Source: Lateolabrax maculatus (taxonomy: Eukaryota; Chordata; Actinopteri; Acropomatiformes; Lateolabracidae). From it: a DNA stretch of 64,000 nucleotides. The DNA is taken from NCBI GenBank assembly GCA_031216445.1, contig CM062200.1, positions 10,481,001 to 10,545,000 of the forward strand. Direction: 5' to 3'. The translations under genes and the position numbers were made by a program. Below are positions 22,655-33,931 of the stretch, piece by piece (the first letter of the stretch is position 1; each line of letters starts with the position of its first letter). A model generated the notes under the pieces. That model saw only the letters and a program-made list of their open reading frames with translations, made no database searches and was not told where the DNA came from.

Positions 22655-24345
22655 ATTCAAGAGATTTTATTTGCCACATATAGTACATACAAGTACTTAC
22701 AGTGATATACGGTTGTGTCAAAGTCCAAAGGCAGTGCACAATGCAAGTTCAAGAAATTATAAAAGCTATAAACAAAATACCAGATAACAATATAACAAAA
22801 TAAGCATATAAAAAATATATAATATACAAAATAGTAAACGTGGTTAAAAGTTAAAATTGAATGGTTCAAATAAAGGGGTAATAGTATTTAAACGACAGTA
22901 GTGCAAGGTATAGTATAATATATACTGGTGAATGTCCTTGGGTATATTGGACTTTGGAGTTTATTCATTGTTCAAGGCTCTGATAGCCTGTGGCAAGTCT
23001 CTCCGTGTGTGATTGGTGGCTGCCCAAGCACTTGCCTGAACGTAACCACACAAACAGTCCCTTGCTTGGGTGTCAGGAGCTGTTCCCATACGAGGCGGTT
23101 AAGCTCCCTGTCAGGACGCGCTGCACTGCAGCAGAGCAGAAGGATAGCAGGACTTTCTGTGAAACCTTGAATTGCCTCAGCTGTCTGAGGTGTTACAGGC
23201 GCTGTCTTGACTTTGCTGTCACGGTGTCAATATGTGTAGTCCATTTTAAGTCCTCAGTCCTCGGCTTTAAGCCGCTCACTCTCTCCTCTGGAGCCCCGCC
23301 GAGTGTCATTGTGGTGTAAAACCTCCGACGCTTCCTGGCACAGTCCACAAGCAGCTTCTTGTTTTTGTCCAGGGAGAGGGGGTTGGCCCGGCACCACTGT
23401 GTCAGGCCTGCCACCTCCTCCAGATAGGCCGCCTCATCACAATTCAAGGTCCGGCCCGCAGCGAGTGGGCCCTCTGCAAACTTTGTCGTGATGTTGGAGC
23501 TGTGTTTGGCCACGCAGTCGAAGAGTACAGCGGAGGGCTCGGCACACAGCCCGGGGGGGGGCCCCAGTGCAGAGGGTTGGAGGTGCAACCGCCCACCCTG
23601 AGGTCTAGAGGATTCAGGTTCACACAGGGTTGTTTAGATTAGTCAGTTTACTGGCCAGCCTGGATAAGACAATAGTGTTAAACACTGAGCATATAAACAG
23701 CAACTTAACATAGTCCCTTCCCCTGTTGTCAAGACAGGTGAGTGTGGTAGAGAGTGCAGGTGTATTCTAACCTCTCAAAGCACTTCATGGCTACTGAGGT
23801 GAGGGAAACTGGGCCGTAGTCATTCATGCAGGCAGAGGAAGTAATCTTTGGCACAGGGACGATAATGGACCGTTTGACACACGTGGGTACCACGGGCCGG
23901 GCCAGTGAGACGTCGAAGATGGTTGTGAATACCGGAGCCAGGACATCAGCACAGGCACTGCCATCCCCGCCCGGGGAGGCCATCCAGACCAGCTTAAGTG
24001 ACCTCGCGGTCTGATAAGACGGGTGGGTTCTCCACTCCCAGTGAGGTGCTGACCACAATGACAGCCAAGCTTTAGCACAAGAGCAGAGTCTGTTCTCGCT
24101 GTTGGCTATCGTCTGTCCTTACGGCCGGTTATAGTCCGTAGACCCTGACACATGCGCCTGGAGTCATGTTGCTGGAACGGCGATTCCACTCTATCCCTGT
24201 AGTGTAACTTTGCATCCTGTACATCCTTCCTTAGCCTGTAGGATGCTGCTTTATATTCCTTTGTATCTCTATTGACAAGTCCCAGGTTGCACATTGCAGT
24301 GCGAGCACTCAGAGCTCTGTCTGAGATCTGTCGACCCATGGTTTC
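22655..24345 (-). mobile_element. 5'-truncated LINE (L2/CR1-like) with decayed reverse transcriptase
   Basis: Read on the minus strand the pieces are in the order of a fish LINE polyprotein. From 24339 comes a linker (YRLRKDVQDAKLHYRDRVES, then RRMCQGLRTITG). From about 24078 come early reverse-transcriptase motifs (TIFDVSLARPVVPTCVKRS, IIVPVPK, NDYGPVSLTSVAMKCFERL). From 23588 come the palm and thumb (FAEG, then LTQWCRANPLSLDKNKKLLV, then LKWTTHIDTV). The catalytic F/Y-A-D-D box has become FAEG at 23469-23480. The pieces lie in different frames with stops and a gap at about 23600-23720. The AT-rich 22655-23190 looks like its 3' untranslated tail. It is dead. Confidence 0.85.
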
Positions 24346-27300
24346 TGGTTGAGAAAGACTTTACCCTCACAGGTGGGACAACATTTTCTGCCACGGTTGC
24401 TATGAAGCGAGTCATTCCATTCAGTCGTTTTGCTGCGACAGCCTTACCTGGTCTGGTATGACATTGCTGAGTCAGTTTGCTGGCTTGATGACTCTTCTCT
24501 ACTTGTGCTACTGTTACTTCAGGTTTAGCTATCCATCATTATCCTGTTAAACTGACAATAAAGGAACAAATACAGGAAGAAACAGAGAAACAAAGAGAGA
24601 CAGAAACAAATAAACACATAAAAAGCAAAGAAAAGAGCTCGCCAGTTATCATTCAATCTGCTGATTATTTAGACTGAATGCAAAAAGATAGACATAATAA
24701 ATGGCCTAATCATTTGTATGCACTTATTAGAAATATTTACGATATATGTGCATAATCGTGAGGACTTATTTGACAGTCAAGGCTGTCAAGAGGAATTCAG
24801 ATGGGTTAAATGCATAAGTGAAAGAGAGATGAGACATGAGACAAGGACAGAACAACAAGCTGAAAGAGAAAATCTGAGAGACAGTGAGTCAGAGAAACTA
24901 AGAGACAATCGTCAGCAGAGGGAAAGAGAGAGATGCAGAGATTGTTGCTCATTCATCTAATCTCGCAAACAACAGAGTAACAGACAGTGAGACAGACGAG
25001 GGAGACGGGGAAGAAGAAGAGAAAGCGAGGCGAAGCGAGTAGGATCTTGTTTCGGCGGCTAGATCACAGCGATACAGATCTATTTACAGATTAGTAATGG
25101 TTCTGAATGTGTGCGTGTGTGCGTGTACTGCAGGAACCAGCAGCACACAGTCACACTTACACGCAAGTTTGCACGCTCACGACTACACGTACACACACAG
25201 CAAACATACCTTTCCTTGTATCCCCTCAGCCACTCTGCAGTTTGTTGTTGATGGACTGTAACAGTGGGATATTTTATTATTGGAGGTGTTTTTGCACCAT
25301 CTACAGGCCTGGATCTGAATATATGACAATTATTTTTATTGTAAGCATTTTAGAGATTAAGATACATACATTAATTGCAATTACAGAATAATCTAAACCA
25401 AAAAAAAAAAAAGGAAAGTTAAAAAAATCCATCCCATGAACCAATGAATAAGAGTAGAGCTGCACTTTTCAGGGAACTAAAAGGTTCCTAGAGCCTGTGT
25501 TGTCTGTGTTTCCTCCAAAGGTTCCTTGTATCTGCAAAGTTCCTGCTGTAGAAACGCAATATATGTCTCGTCTGTCCCTTTGATTTCAATCTGTTCCTCA
25601 CATCTGACAATTTGAAGTCCTCTTTATTTTTAAAGCCAACTTGCAGCGCAAAAACCCTCATAATAACAAGGGCTATTGATACAGGATCTGGAATGATTAG
25701 TTGTAGAGCTTAGAGTGAAATAAATTAGTTTCAGGGTTGCAGGGAAATCATCTCCTTCACCTGGAGGGTCTGGGTATGTGTAAAGCAGCCATATCATATT
25801 CTTCAGTGGTTACCTGCACTGTCCAAAATGCTAAATGTGTGTTTTGGCAAGTGAAAGTATAATTCTGCTGGAGAGATACATTTCTACATGTTTAAGCTGT
25901 AAATCACAGTACTAATCAGTGTCTCTGACATGACCAGATACTAAATTTGCTGTGAAAGTGTGGAGCTTGACAGTAATCATCATGGGTGGACTGAAATCAT
26001 TAATACATTCAAATCTTATTACCTACCTTCTTGACAAAATGGATATATTATTTTTCCACTTTACGATAAACCTGAGGGAACTCAAGAGGACTGCAGCACA
26101 GTTACGAGATACAATTTTAATGGCTTTGAGGCATATTGAGTCTTTTACAGAATGAAAAAACAGAAATGGCACACAGCTACAACAAAATAAAACAAAAATG
26201 AATTATAGATGCAGGGTTGGACAGAGATACACAGTGTATTAGAAGCTGCATCAGCTCACCAGAGATGTGTGTTTTTTGTTGTTCAATTGGAAATTGAATT
26301 TAGCCGTCGTCCTCTGCCTCACTGCTGACTCCAGGGTGTGCAGCTGAGCCGGCTGTGTCACCAATTCGGTCATCCTGCCTGCATCCCAAGACCCGGTGCT
26401 TCCTCTCTAGCACAGTACCGGGAAGAAAAGCGCACTGACTCCCGAGTAATTGGTGGAACATGTAAAATGTTGGATTGTGTCGAAACATCTGAGCCTCAAG
26501 AGGCCCTGTCTTGCACTTTACCTCTTAGTTGTCAAATCAGCAGTTGTTTATGAGCTTTGGAAAGTGATTGGACTGCACAAATTCCACTACTTCACCCTGA
26601 GTGGTGACAGGTGTTAAGAGCATCCTTCTCCTACTGGTATTTAGCTTTCAGTGGCCAGATAATACCAGAGCAGAACCGCAAAATAGAGATAATGATAAAT
26701 GATAAATAAAATGCAGGTCGCATCGTTTTTACATGTATATTTCAGTTCGTTCAGTTGGATCATTTGGTCCAACTAACTAACTTGTTTAATGCAACTGGTG
26801 AATGTATGAGTTGGCAGGAAATGATCAGCTGATCAAGAACATAGCTGCCGTAAGTTTGCTACTCTTCCAGAACTAAAGCCAGAAATGCACAAACAGTCAG
26901 GAGAGCTATCCAAATTCGACGATACATGTGTATGATAACACTATTTGCAGTTGTTTACCCACTATTTCCCCCTTAAGGGACTGCACAAACATTATTGGGG
27001 TGGGGAGGAGGGCTGAATCGTATATTTTATTCAGTCAAATAGCAAAGCCATCCCAGCATTATTAATATTTATTTTAACCCTCCCATAGACTTAGAAAAAA
27101 TGCAGTAACTACCCTTCACTATTTCAAAATAATACATCAATTGCAGCCATAAAATTGGACTATTCCAGCCACTCCCTTTGTGGAATAAAGGGCTGCTTAA
27201 TAAACAATTAATACAGCCAGGCAGAAGCTCAGTCGCTGCTGACGATCTTGAACAGCATGATGCACACAGAAGCCATCTTTTTGATGTAACCATGTGGTCT

Positions 27301-28056
27301 TTGTGTTTTCTTTTACAACAATTCTCAAATGTAACAATGAAATTTAATATAACTCTAGGATGAGAAGAAGTTGGACAGGAAAAAGGTACAAGACTAACCC
27401 TCATGCGGATTTGCTATGTTTTTTATGCGGATTATGCGATGCCAATATGCCATGATAGCAGTTTGTTGAGTGAAATTGTCTGTGGAAATTAATTAAATAT
27501 GATACTTTCTACTTGATTGTTTAGGTTTTTGTCAGTAATATGTATATAATAATAAACATCATATAAATTAAAAGGTTACCATTTGTTCTTGTGTTGAGTA
27601 ATCCTCAACAATTTGACAATAAATGTATTGTATGGGCAAACTTTTGAGCCAGTTTTAACATACTGTACCCTATACTGAACGGAGACCATCCTCAGGTCCA
27701 CAAGAGATATAAAACTCTGGAAAAAGTGTTGAATTTCAAATCCGAGACTATATGGGAACTCTGCAATTAGACAACCTCAACCAATTAAATCTGCTCCCTG
27801 GATCAAGCTGCTATAAGCTTTAATCTGCTGCAGTGCTCTTTTCAGCAGCTGTCTGACATATGAAGACCGTGAGAAGTAATATTTAATTGTTAGTATTGCT
27901 CTCAGTTATCTATCGGCTGGGTGGGAGTTGGGTTGGGTAACTGAGGCGGTCACTCTCCTCCCCACACTGCTCACCAAGATAAGAGCTGAAAAACCACAAA
28001 TGTTTCAGAAAACACCCCAATTCTCTCTCAGCTTCAAGGACCCACACTTGTCCACA
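24346..28056. other. Non-coding stretch left of the NMT gene
   Basis: It contains a purine-rich AGAGA region (about 24560-25050) and no exon I can support. The last 150 bases before the NMT start are neither CpG-rich nor TATA-containing. An acceptor-like CTCTCTCAG at 28023-28031 leaves room for an upstream noncoding NMT exon. Confidence 0.45.
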
Positions 28057-28076
28057 ATGACTGATTCAAACTCCTT
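28057..28076 (+). CDS. nmt2-like: NMT exon 1 (start codon)
   Basis: ATG ACT GAT TCA AAC TCC TT, followed by a strong GTGAGT donor; phase 2. The frame joins exon 2 to give MTDSNSFDKKL. The alternative start is the in-frame ATG AAA ATG at 28171, which would give MKMSFSDKKL; an in-frame stop lies at 28141. I prefer the spliced start because the donor is strong and the acceptor at 28187 follows CTTTTAG. Confidence 0.6.
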
Positions 28077-31000
28077 GTGAGTATGACATATTTTCAGTTC
28101 TCTGTTTCCTCAGTTAGTAAAAAATCAATTCAGTAAAAGTTAACGATACAATATACAGGAACATCAGCACATGAAAATGTCTTTTAGTGATAAGAAGCTG
28201 ACAGAGGATGAGAGTGGCAGTCAAAAAAGGGGCAAAAAGAAGCAAAAGAAGGAAGAAGTCTGGAGACCAGAGGGACCAAGGGACCCATTTGCCATGGTTT
28301 GTGTCTTTGTGTGAGTGTGAGTGCATACATACAGTGATGTACTATGTGTTCTGGTTTGTGTTTGTGACAATGTGAAACTTGTCTGTGGGTGTATTGTATC
28401 CATATCACACATGAAACAGGCAGGTGCATGTGTTTGTTGAAATTATCAGTTACGACTGTTGGGATCAAGCTGACTCATGCTGCTGTGGTGTGATGGTCAA
28501 ACTTCAAGCTTCTCGGGAAAGATTACATAGTAATTTGTCCTTGCCTGTCTTGTTCTGTCCTAGCTGGACTCTCTGCCGGAGAAAAAGCAGCAGGAGATCC
28601 AGAGAGCCCTCCACCTCTTCTCCTTGGGCCCAAGTATGCCCAAGACCCTGCAGCAGGCCAAGAAACACACATACCGTTTTTGGGAGACACAGCCTGTCCC
28701 CAGACTGGGTAAGAAGTTATTATTCTTCCATTATTTGTATTATATTTTTTTGCATTATGTATTTGCATATTTAAAAACAAAAGCATTGGCTTAATGATTG
28801 CTCACCACAAAGACTGGAAACAGGGGGAAACCACATTTGCCAAAATGTTGAACTGTTCCTTTAAGTATAAAGCTATGTGCTACTCATTGTGCAGAAATGC
28901 TGAGACTTAATACTATTACTATTACTATCTTTTGAATATTTTGGAACCTAAATTGTTTACAACAGCTTCCGAGCTGCTTCAACCCATTCGTTGGCACACT
29001 CCTACTTTTTACAGCACGTCACCACCAGCATCTGTGGACAGTGTTATCAATTCCCCCTGGTTGTGCATGTGTATGGCACAAGAGGGTATGTGCTGGTTGA
29101 GAACATGATAAAAAGAATAGAGAGCCACTCATCAAAACATTGCTCTGTCCCCTCCACAGGTTACATTTAACTCTACTGCTGATTACAGCCTCTATATGAC
29201 ACTGCATACTAATTTTATGGATTTAAAATAAATATAATTTTCTCAGTTCACCTTAAAGTTATACTTTCAGACAAAATGATAAGAAGAAGCCTTATAATCC
29301 TACTTTTGCATTGTCATAATGAAAGCATTATAGAGTAATATTTTTTTTAAAAGTAATTTCCCAAAGTACATACATCATTCACAATTATTACAATATTGAG
29401 AATAAAGTTTCTTTCTACTTATGGTCTCAGATGACAGTACGGTGACTCATGGCCCAATAGTAGAGGGTGAAACCAGTGTCCGTAAGGAGCCCTACTCTCT
29501 ACCGCAAGGTTTCACCTGGGACACTTTGGATCTTAGTAGCTCTACAGTGGTAAGTTACTGTCTGTACATTATTAGAAACTATATCACACACATCTGTAAA
29601 ATCATAGTCATTCAGAAGTAAGGAACTGTGCTGTACTTTGGAGAAGAAGTTGCAGTAGGCAATCTTTTTTTAGTCTCAAGTTCAGGTACAATTGACTCAT
29701 TTCAGTTGAAGGAGCTATGCACTCTACTAAATGAGAACTACATGGAAGAGGATGACAACACTATCAGATTTGACTTCTCTCTGGAGTATCTGCGATGGTA
29801 AGCTTCACTTTTGATTTCTAGGTTTCGAGTGTATATGAGCAAACGTTTCTTTTTTAACCTTTTATTCGTCTAGTGGAGATTCACTGAGTGCATATGCTCT
29901 GCTTAAAGCAGTAGTTCAGCATTTTGGAAAATATGCTTATTCGCTTTCTGGTGGACAGTTAAATGAGAAGATCTGATTTGAATATAAGGCAATAGATGGT
30001 TAGCCTATCTTATCTTAGAACAACGATTGGAAACAGCTGAAGCTGTTATACCTTGTTTATTTAATCTGTAGAAAAACCACAGAGTAAAAACAACAATCTG
30101 TACTGGTCTATTTCTTGACGCTGAGCAGTTGCCAGGCAACCAGTGAAAACTTGATTAAGTTACTGTGCCTGGCCAAGACACAGTCCACCACATATCCTCC
30201 ATTTAATGGCAAATTGGTGTTCCTACACAGAATTTTTATATAGATTAAACAAACAACATATAAAGTGTTAATTAGTGAGCTTTAGGAGTGCCAGTAGTCA
30301 CATTCTGTTTATGAGGCAGGCTAGCACAGATATGAGAGTTAGATCTATGTTCTCAACTAACTATGCAAGAAAGCGAAGTGTATTCCCCAAAATTTCTAAT
30401 TATTCCTTTAATGCTCATACACTTTTATGCATTCACACCTTGGAACTGCTCAGTACAACTACAACATATTTATTTTAGCCTCTGAGTTACACTTAAGGAA
30501 TTAAGATTTTGAGAGTCTTAAAGCGACAGCATAATTCCCACTCGACTTTCCAGCCTGACCCTCCAACACACCCTGTCAGTTACAGGCCTGCTCCTCCGAT
30601 CTCTATTCCACTGTCTTTTTCTCCCTCTGCGATCTGCATAAACGGTATCTCCACCTTCAGGGAACACTCACATCAAAACATAATAACATTTACTTTGAAA
30701 TGAATAATTATAATTAGCATTCCAGGAACTGGCACGTCTTTGGCCTTGAGGTCAAAGAAAGCTGCTGTATTCATTCCGCAAAGTCATCTCATGCCCAATT
30801 CTTTTATTGTAAATTGTCCTTAATCAGAGTTTATGGAACTACCCCTACATTTATTCCCAGAGTCATATTGCAGACAATGTCATTCTTTTCCTATTAAGGG
30901 CTCTGCAACCTCCTAACTGGCAGGCCCAGTGGCACTGCGGTGTGCGAGTAGACAGCAATAACAAGTTAGTCGGCTTCATTGCTGCTGTTCCTGCAGAGGT

Positions 31001-33413
31001 CTGCATATATGAGGCGTGAGTAGCTCATAAATACATGCAAAAATATGTGTTTTTGTGCAATCTGATGAGTCATATTAGCATTCAGAGCACTTGCTAACGA
31101 AACGGTAGTCATTTTCCTGCAAATGTCTCAAAGAAAATGCCCAAAACGTGTTCTGCAGGCAGAAGCGGATGGTACAGGTCAAATTCCTGTGTGTTCATAA
31201 GAAGCTGCGCCTCAAGCGGATGACTCCAGTCCTGATCCGAGAGCTCACCAGACGGGTCAACCGGCAGGGCCTCTACCAGGCTGTCTACACAGCTGGCATA
31301 GTGCTGCCCACACCACTAAGCTCCTGCAGGTAGTAGCTGTGACACAGGGTTGATTCACACTTGACTGAAAGGGAAAGCGAAGTCACATTTTCCATTTTTA
31401 AAGCCCCTGAAAAAATAGTCTGTACGGTTTGGATTTGAACACAAATGATTTCTGTTTTTTTTTGTTGTTTTTTTACTTTGGTAATGCTTATTTAGTCATG
31501 AATATTTAATGTTATAGATAAACACTTTAAACAGTTTTCAGGGTCTTTAACACAGTGAAGAGTGAATCATGAAAAGATCTTTATCTGGTGGTGTCTCTCT
31601 TGTTTCCCTAATCACCGAACACGCTGTTTATTATTGTACATATCAGTTATGCACATCACATCTTTATTTATTTTTTTATATGAAGCAATGTCTACCTTCA
31701 TTGTCCCAACCAAATAAACGAACTAATTATTTTAGTTACTGGTATCGCCCTCTGAATCCCCGAAAGCTGACGGAGGTGAGCTACCCAGGTCTGAGACAGA
31801 ACATGAACCCGCAGAGAGCTCGCAAATACAACCGTGTGCCTGAGGTTAGTTTGTGCTGCCACCTAGAGGCCAAAACCCATCAGTGCCAATGCAGTCTGAC
31901 ATTGGCCTGACTGTGAAGTTTTTTACTAACTGACCAAATTGGACTGGAAAAAGAGCAAAATATTTCAAGATTCTGATTTGAATCATCAGGAATTTGTGGT
32001 AACAGGCATTTTATTCATCCTCCAAGGTGGTAAAGACACCCGGTCTGCGCCCTATGACTAAAGACGACGTTGTGGGAATACACTCACTACTCCAGGCAAA
32101 CCTCGGCAGGTTTCACCTCAGCACCATCCTGTCGCTGCAGGAAGTAGAGCACTGGTTGCTGCCAAGGGAGAACGTGATTGACACCTATGTTGTAGAGGTT
32201 TGACCTTACAATTTGTCAACTTCAGCATCTTTATTTTGAATTTCTTTGGAGAAAGGAGGAGCTTTCCTCACCATTTTCTGAAACATCTCTACTCATATGA
32301 TGCTGCAGTAGTTAAGAATTGAATCACCTCCGTCCTCCCACACAGGGCGATGATGGCACACTGACAGACATGGTGAGCTTCTATGGCGTCGCCCACAAGG
32401 TGCTGAATCACCCAGTCCACACTGACCTGAGAGCAGCTCATTTCTATTATGTTGCCTCCACTGCCACAGACCCGGTCAACCTCATGGAGGACACACTGGT
32501 CCTGGCTAAATCTGTGAGTGTGTCAGCATAAAAATCCCCTTCATTTAAAAAGTGCATGAGGTGTAGATTTGGTGTATTGCGTGTCATGACGCAATAAATG
32601 CTCTTGTTCCCCTCTGACAGAAAGGTTTCGACATCTTCTCTGCCCTCGATGTGATGGATAACAACAGTTTCCTGGAGAAGCTCAAGTTCAGCGTCAGTGA
32701 CAAGAGCCTTCATTACTACCTGTACAACTGGATGTGTCCTAGTATGAGCCCAGACAAGGTACTGAGTACTGTAATATCTCCACCTGTCAAGACACGTCAC
32801 TGTCAGTCTGTGTATTCAAAGTCCTTCACACCCGTCCTCTCTGCTGACAGTTTTGCCAAATTGCTATGAATTACATCAAGATGTTGAAGTTCATCATCTA
32901 GAGTCTAGTAGAGAAGAAAACTCTTACGTCAAAGGTCTTATTATGCAATATTGGTATGTTTCAGGGAATAAATAAGTCCCACTATTACGGTATTCTGCAC
33001 AACTGTAATAATTATAATACACCTACTGATTCATTAGTCAATCAAGCAGTTAATGTAAGTGCAACAAGGGGGTACATTCCTTGAAAAACTAAACTACACG
33101 TATCTACTTATAACACATAGAAATCATAGAAATACATGTTTGAAAACAGTTCAAGTTAGAATTCAGGAGGGATGGGGATAGATGAAGATGCTAAAATTCA
33201 CAGTTGAATCTTGATTCATGATATTCAACACTTTCTTTTATTGCCACACAGACTGGAGGAAATGAACTCATTACAGCTGAAAAATCTGACATTAGCAGAA
33301 AATCCTAAACTGCAGGTTCGGTGGGGATCGTTGTTGTGTTTGATAGCTGCCAGTCATGCGTGATTCAGTCATCTGTGTATGTTTTACAGGTGGGCTTGGT
33401 GTTATCCAACTGA
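28057..33413 (+). CDS. nmt2-like: Glycylpeptide N-tetradecanoyltransferase (N-myristoyltransferase), divergent NMT2-like
   Basis: Transfers myristate from myristoyl-CoA to N-terminal glycine of cytosolic proteins. Twelve exons join in frame to 460 residues (human NMT1/2 are near 496-498): 28057-28076, 28188-28296, 28564-28708, 29431-29549, 29706-29797, 30899-31015, 31159-31329, 31736-31844, 32027-32197, 32346-32513, 32621-32758, 33390-33413. All introns are GT-AG. Seen: polybasic KRGKKKQKKEE (about residue 20); acyl-CoA-site YRFWETQPVPRL (about 80-91); NENYMEEDDN; QWHCGVRV; FLCVHKKLRLKR; AVYTAGIVLP; RYYLYNW-like YYLYNW. Blocks such as EPYSLPQGFTWDTLDLS, RRVN and LAKSKGFD favour NMT2 over NMT1. 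Odd: the EINFLCxHK signature reads QVKFLCVHK, KFGxGDG reads KFSVSDK, and the protein ends VGLVLSN, not VGLVLQ. The frame is intact with no stops, so it is likely expressed; catalytic competence is open. The svil promoter lies 1 kb downstream. Confidence 0.88.
28188..28296 (+). CDS. nmt2-like: NMT exon 2 (polybasic N-terminal region)
   Basis: Encodes FDKKLTEDESGSQKR, then GKKKQKKEE and a Pro-rich link ending PFAM. The Lys cluster corresponds to the ribosome-targeting Lys box of NMT1/2 but is shorter. The donor ATG|GTTTGT is weak but gives phase 0, as the next exon requires. Confidence 0.65.
28564..28708 (+). CDS. nmt2-like: NMT exon 3
   Basis: Encodes LDSLPEKKQQEIQRALHLFS and, after QQAKKHT, YRFWETQPVPRL. 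The latter is the conserved segment that contacts myristoyl-CoA in NMT structures. Acceptor CCTAG, donor G|GTAAGA, phase 1. Confidence 0.9.
28805..28866 (-). mobile_element. MITE-like family C, short deletion derivative
   Basis: Contains ACAAAGACTGGAAACAGGG next to CCAAAATGTTGAACTGTTCC and TTTAA. The first is an internal word and the second the inverted-repeat end of family C. About 60 bases in NMT intron 3. Confidence 0.6.
29431..29549 (+). CDS. nmt2-like: NMT exon 4
   Basis: Encodes DDSTVTHGPIVEGE and RKEPYSLPQGFTWDTLDLSS; the Pro-Gln-Gly-Phe block is nearly invariant in the family. Acceptor CTCAG, donor GTG|GTAAGT, phase 0. Confidence 0.92.
29706..29797 (+). CDS. nmt2-like: NMT exon 5
   Basis: Encodes LKELCTLLNENYMEEDDN, then TIRFDFSLEYLRW. 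The Tyr and acidic run line the peptide pocket in human NMTs (there NYVEDDD). One Asp is Glu here. Donor TG|GTAAGC, phase 2; the following intron carries the family C MITE. Confidence 0.92.
29903..30411 (+). mobile_element. MITE-like element, family C, near full length, in NMT intron 5
   Basis: The left end is TTAAAGCAGTAGTTCAGCAT; the right end read backwards is TTAAAGGAATAATTAGAAAT, so imperfect terminal inverted repeats close an element of about 510 bases. The inside carries GATGGTTAGCCTATCTTATC and TGTTAATTAGTGAGCTTTAG, also present inverted at 38841-39169. It has no open frame for a transposase. I recall this family as abundant in perciform fish. The sequence ATGCTC occurs near the left end and directly after the right end and might be part of a target duplication, but this is unsure. 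Confidence 0.7.
30899..31015 (+). CDS. nmt2-like: NMT exon 6
   Basis: Encodes ALQPPNWQAQWHCGVRV and KLVGFIAAVPAEVCIYE, the first strands of the GNAT-like N-terminal half. Acceptor TTAAG, donor GC|GTGAGT. Confidence 0.92.
31159..31329 (+). CDS. nmt2-like: NMT exon 7 (signature 1)
   Basis: Encodes QKRMVQVKFLCVHKKLRLKR, then TPVLIRELTRRVNRQGLYQ and AVYTAGIVLP. Signature 1 (EINFLCxHK in other NMTs) is QVKFLCVHK here: the Phe-Leu of the oxyanion hole is kept, but the preceding Asn is Lys. Confidence 0.93.
31736..31844 (+). CDS. nmt2-like: NMT exon 8
   Basis: Encodes YWYRPLNPRKLTEVSYPGL, then RARKYNRVPE. The codon across the junction with exon 7 reads Ser, where human NMTs have Arg (CRYWHR). Acceptor TTTTAG, donor GAG|GTTAGT. 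Confidence 0.92.
32027..32197 (+). CDS. nmt2-like: NMT exon 9
   Basis: Encodes VVKTPGLRPMTKDDV, then FHLSTILSLQEVEHWLLPRE and NVIDTYVVE. The linker into the C-terminal GNAT-like half is clear. Donor GAG|GTTTGA is weak but has the correct phase (0). Confidence 0.92.
32346..32513 (+). CDS. nmt2-like: NMT exon 10
   Basis: Encodes GDDGTLTDMVSFYGVAHKVL, HFYYVAS and DTLVLAKS; the LAKS|KGFD junction resembles NMT2. Acceptor CACAG, donor TCT|GTGAGT, phase 0. Confidence 0.93.
32621..32758 (+). CDS. nmt2-like: NMT exon 11 (signature 2)
   Basis: Encodes KGFDIFSALDVMDNNSFLEK, LKFSVSDKSLH and YYLYNWMCP. The family signature KFGxGDG is altered to KFSVSDK, removing three glycines of the loop. The surrounding FLEKLKF and YYLYNW are conserved. 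Donor AAG|GTACTG. Confidence 0.93.
33390..33413 (+). CDS. nmt2-like: NMT exon 12 (C-terminus)
   Basis: Eight codons, VGLVLSN and stop, after a TTTTACAG acceptor. Human NMT1 and NMT2 end VGLVLQ. The C-terminal carboxylate is part of the active site in this family, so the extra residue is notable. Confidence 0.88.
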   Translation: MGLVLSN

Positions 33414-33590
33414 CCTTCCACTGAAAGAAGACGGAGTGGTGAAGCTGAAGGGACCACAGGGATTGGCAGGACATCAAACTGCATCACCAGCATGAATTTG
33501 AGTTTCAAATACTAACTGACAAACTGTAAAACAGACACACATCCACAAATCAATAAAAGAAATAAAGATAAAAAGTCATTTTGTAAATAC
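33414..33590 (+). other. nmt2-like: NMT 3' untranslated region with polyadenylation signals
   Basis: Two AATAAA hexamers (33552-33557 and 33561-33566) lie 140-150 bases after the stop codon. They support a short 3' UTR ending near 33585. Confidence 0.65.
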
Positions 33591-33900
33591 ATCCATCATC
33601 AGGATGTCACTTAGTCACTGGGTTCAGCGTTTCTGGGGCAGGAATAGATTGTTTCTGACACGGTGGAGAATTGAGTAAACAAATTCAAGGAGGTTGGAAA
33701 ATGCACCGAGTACATCCTAATACCAGTCTCAGTGTGTGTGTGTGTGTCTGTGTGTGTGCATCAGTCTCTGGGTATTTCAACAGGCAATTCACATAACCTC
33801 TGGTGACATTACACTTAATATAAGTGCGACCCATACATAAATTTGATTAGATGACAAGATCATTAATCATTCCCACAATCATTCACTTACCAATGTAAGA

Positions 33901-33931
<31 letters not shown>

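Noticed and set aside
28424..28774. 116-codon plus-strand frame over NMT exon 3
   Set aside because: The wrong frame of a real exon. The true frame, between CCTAG and GTAAGA, matches NMT.
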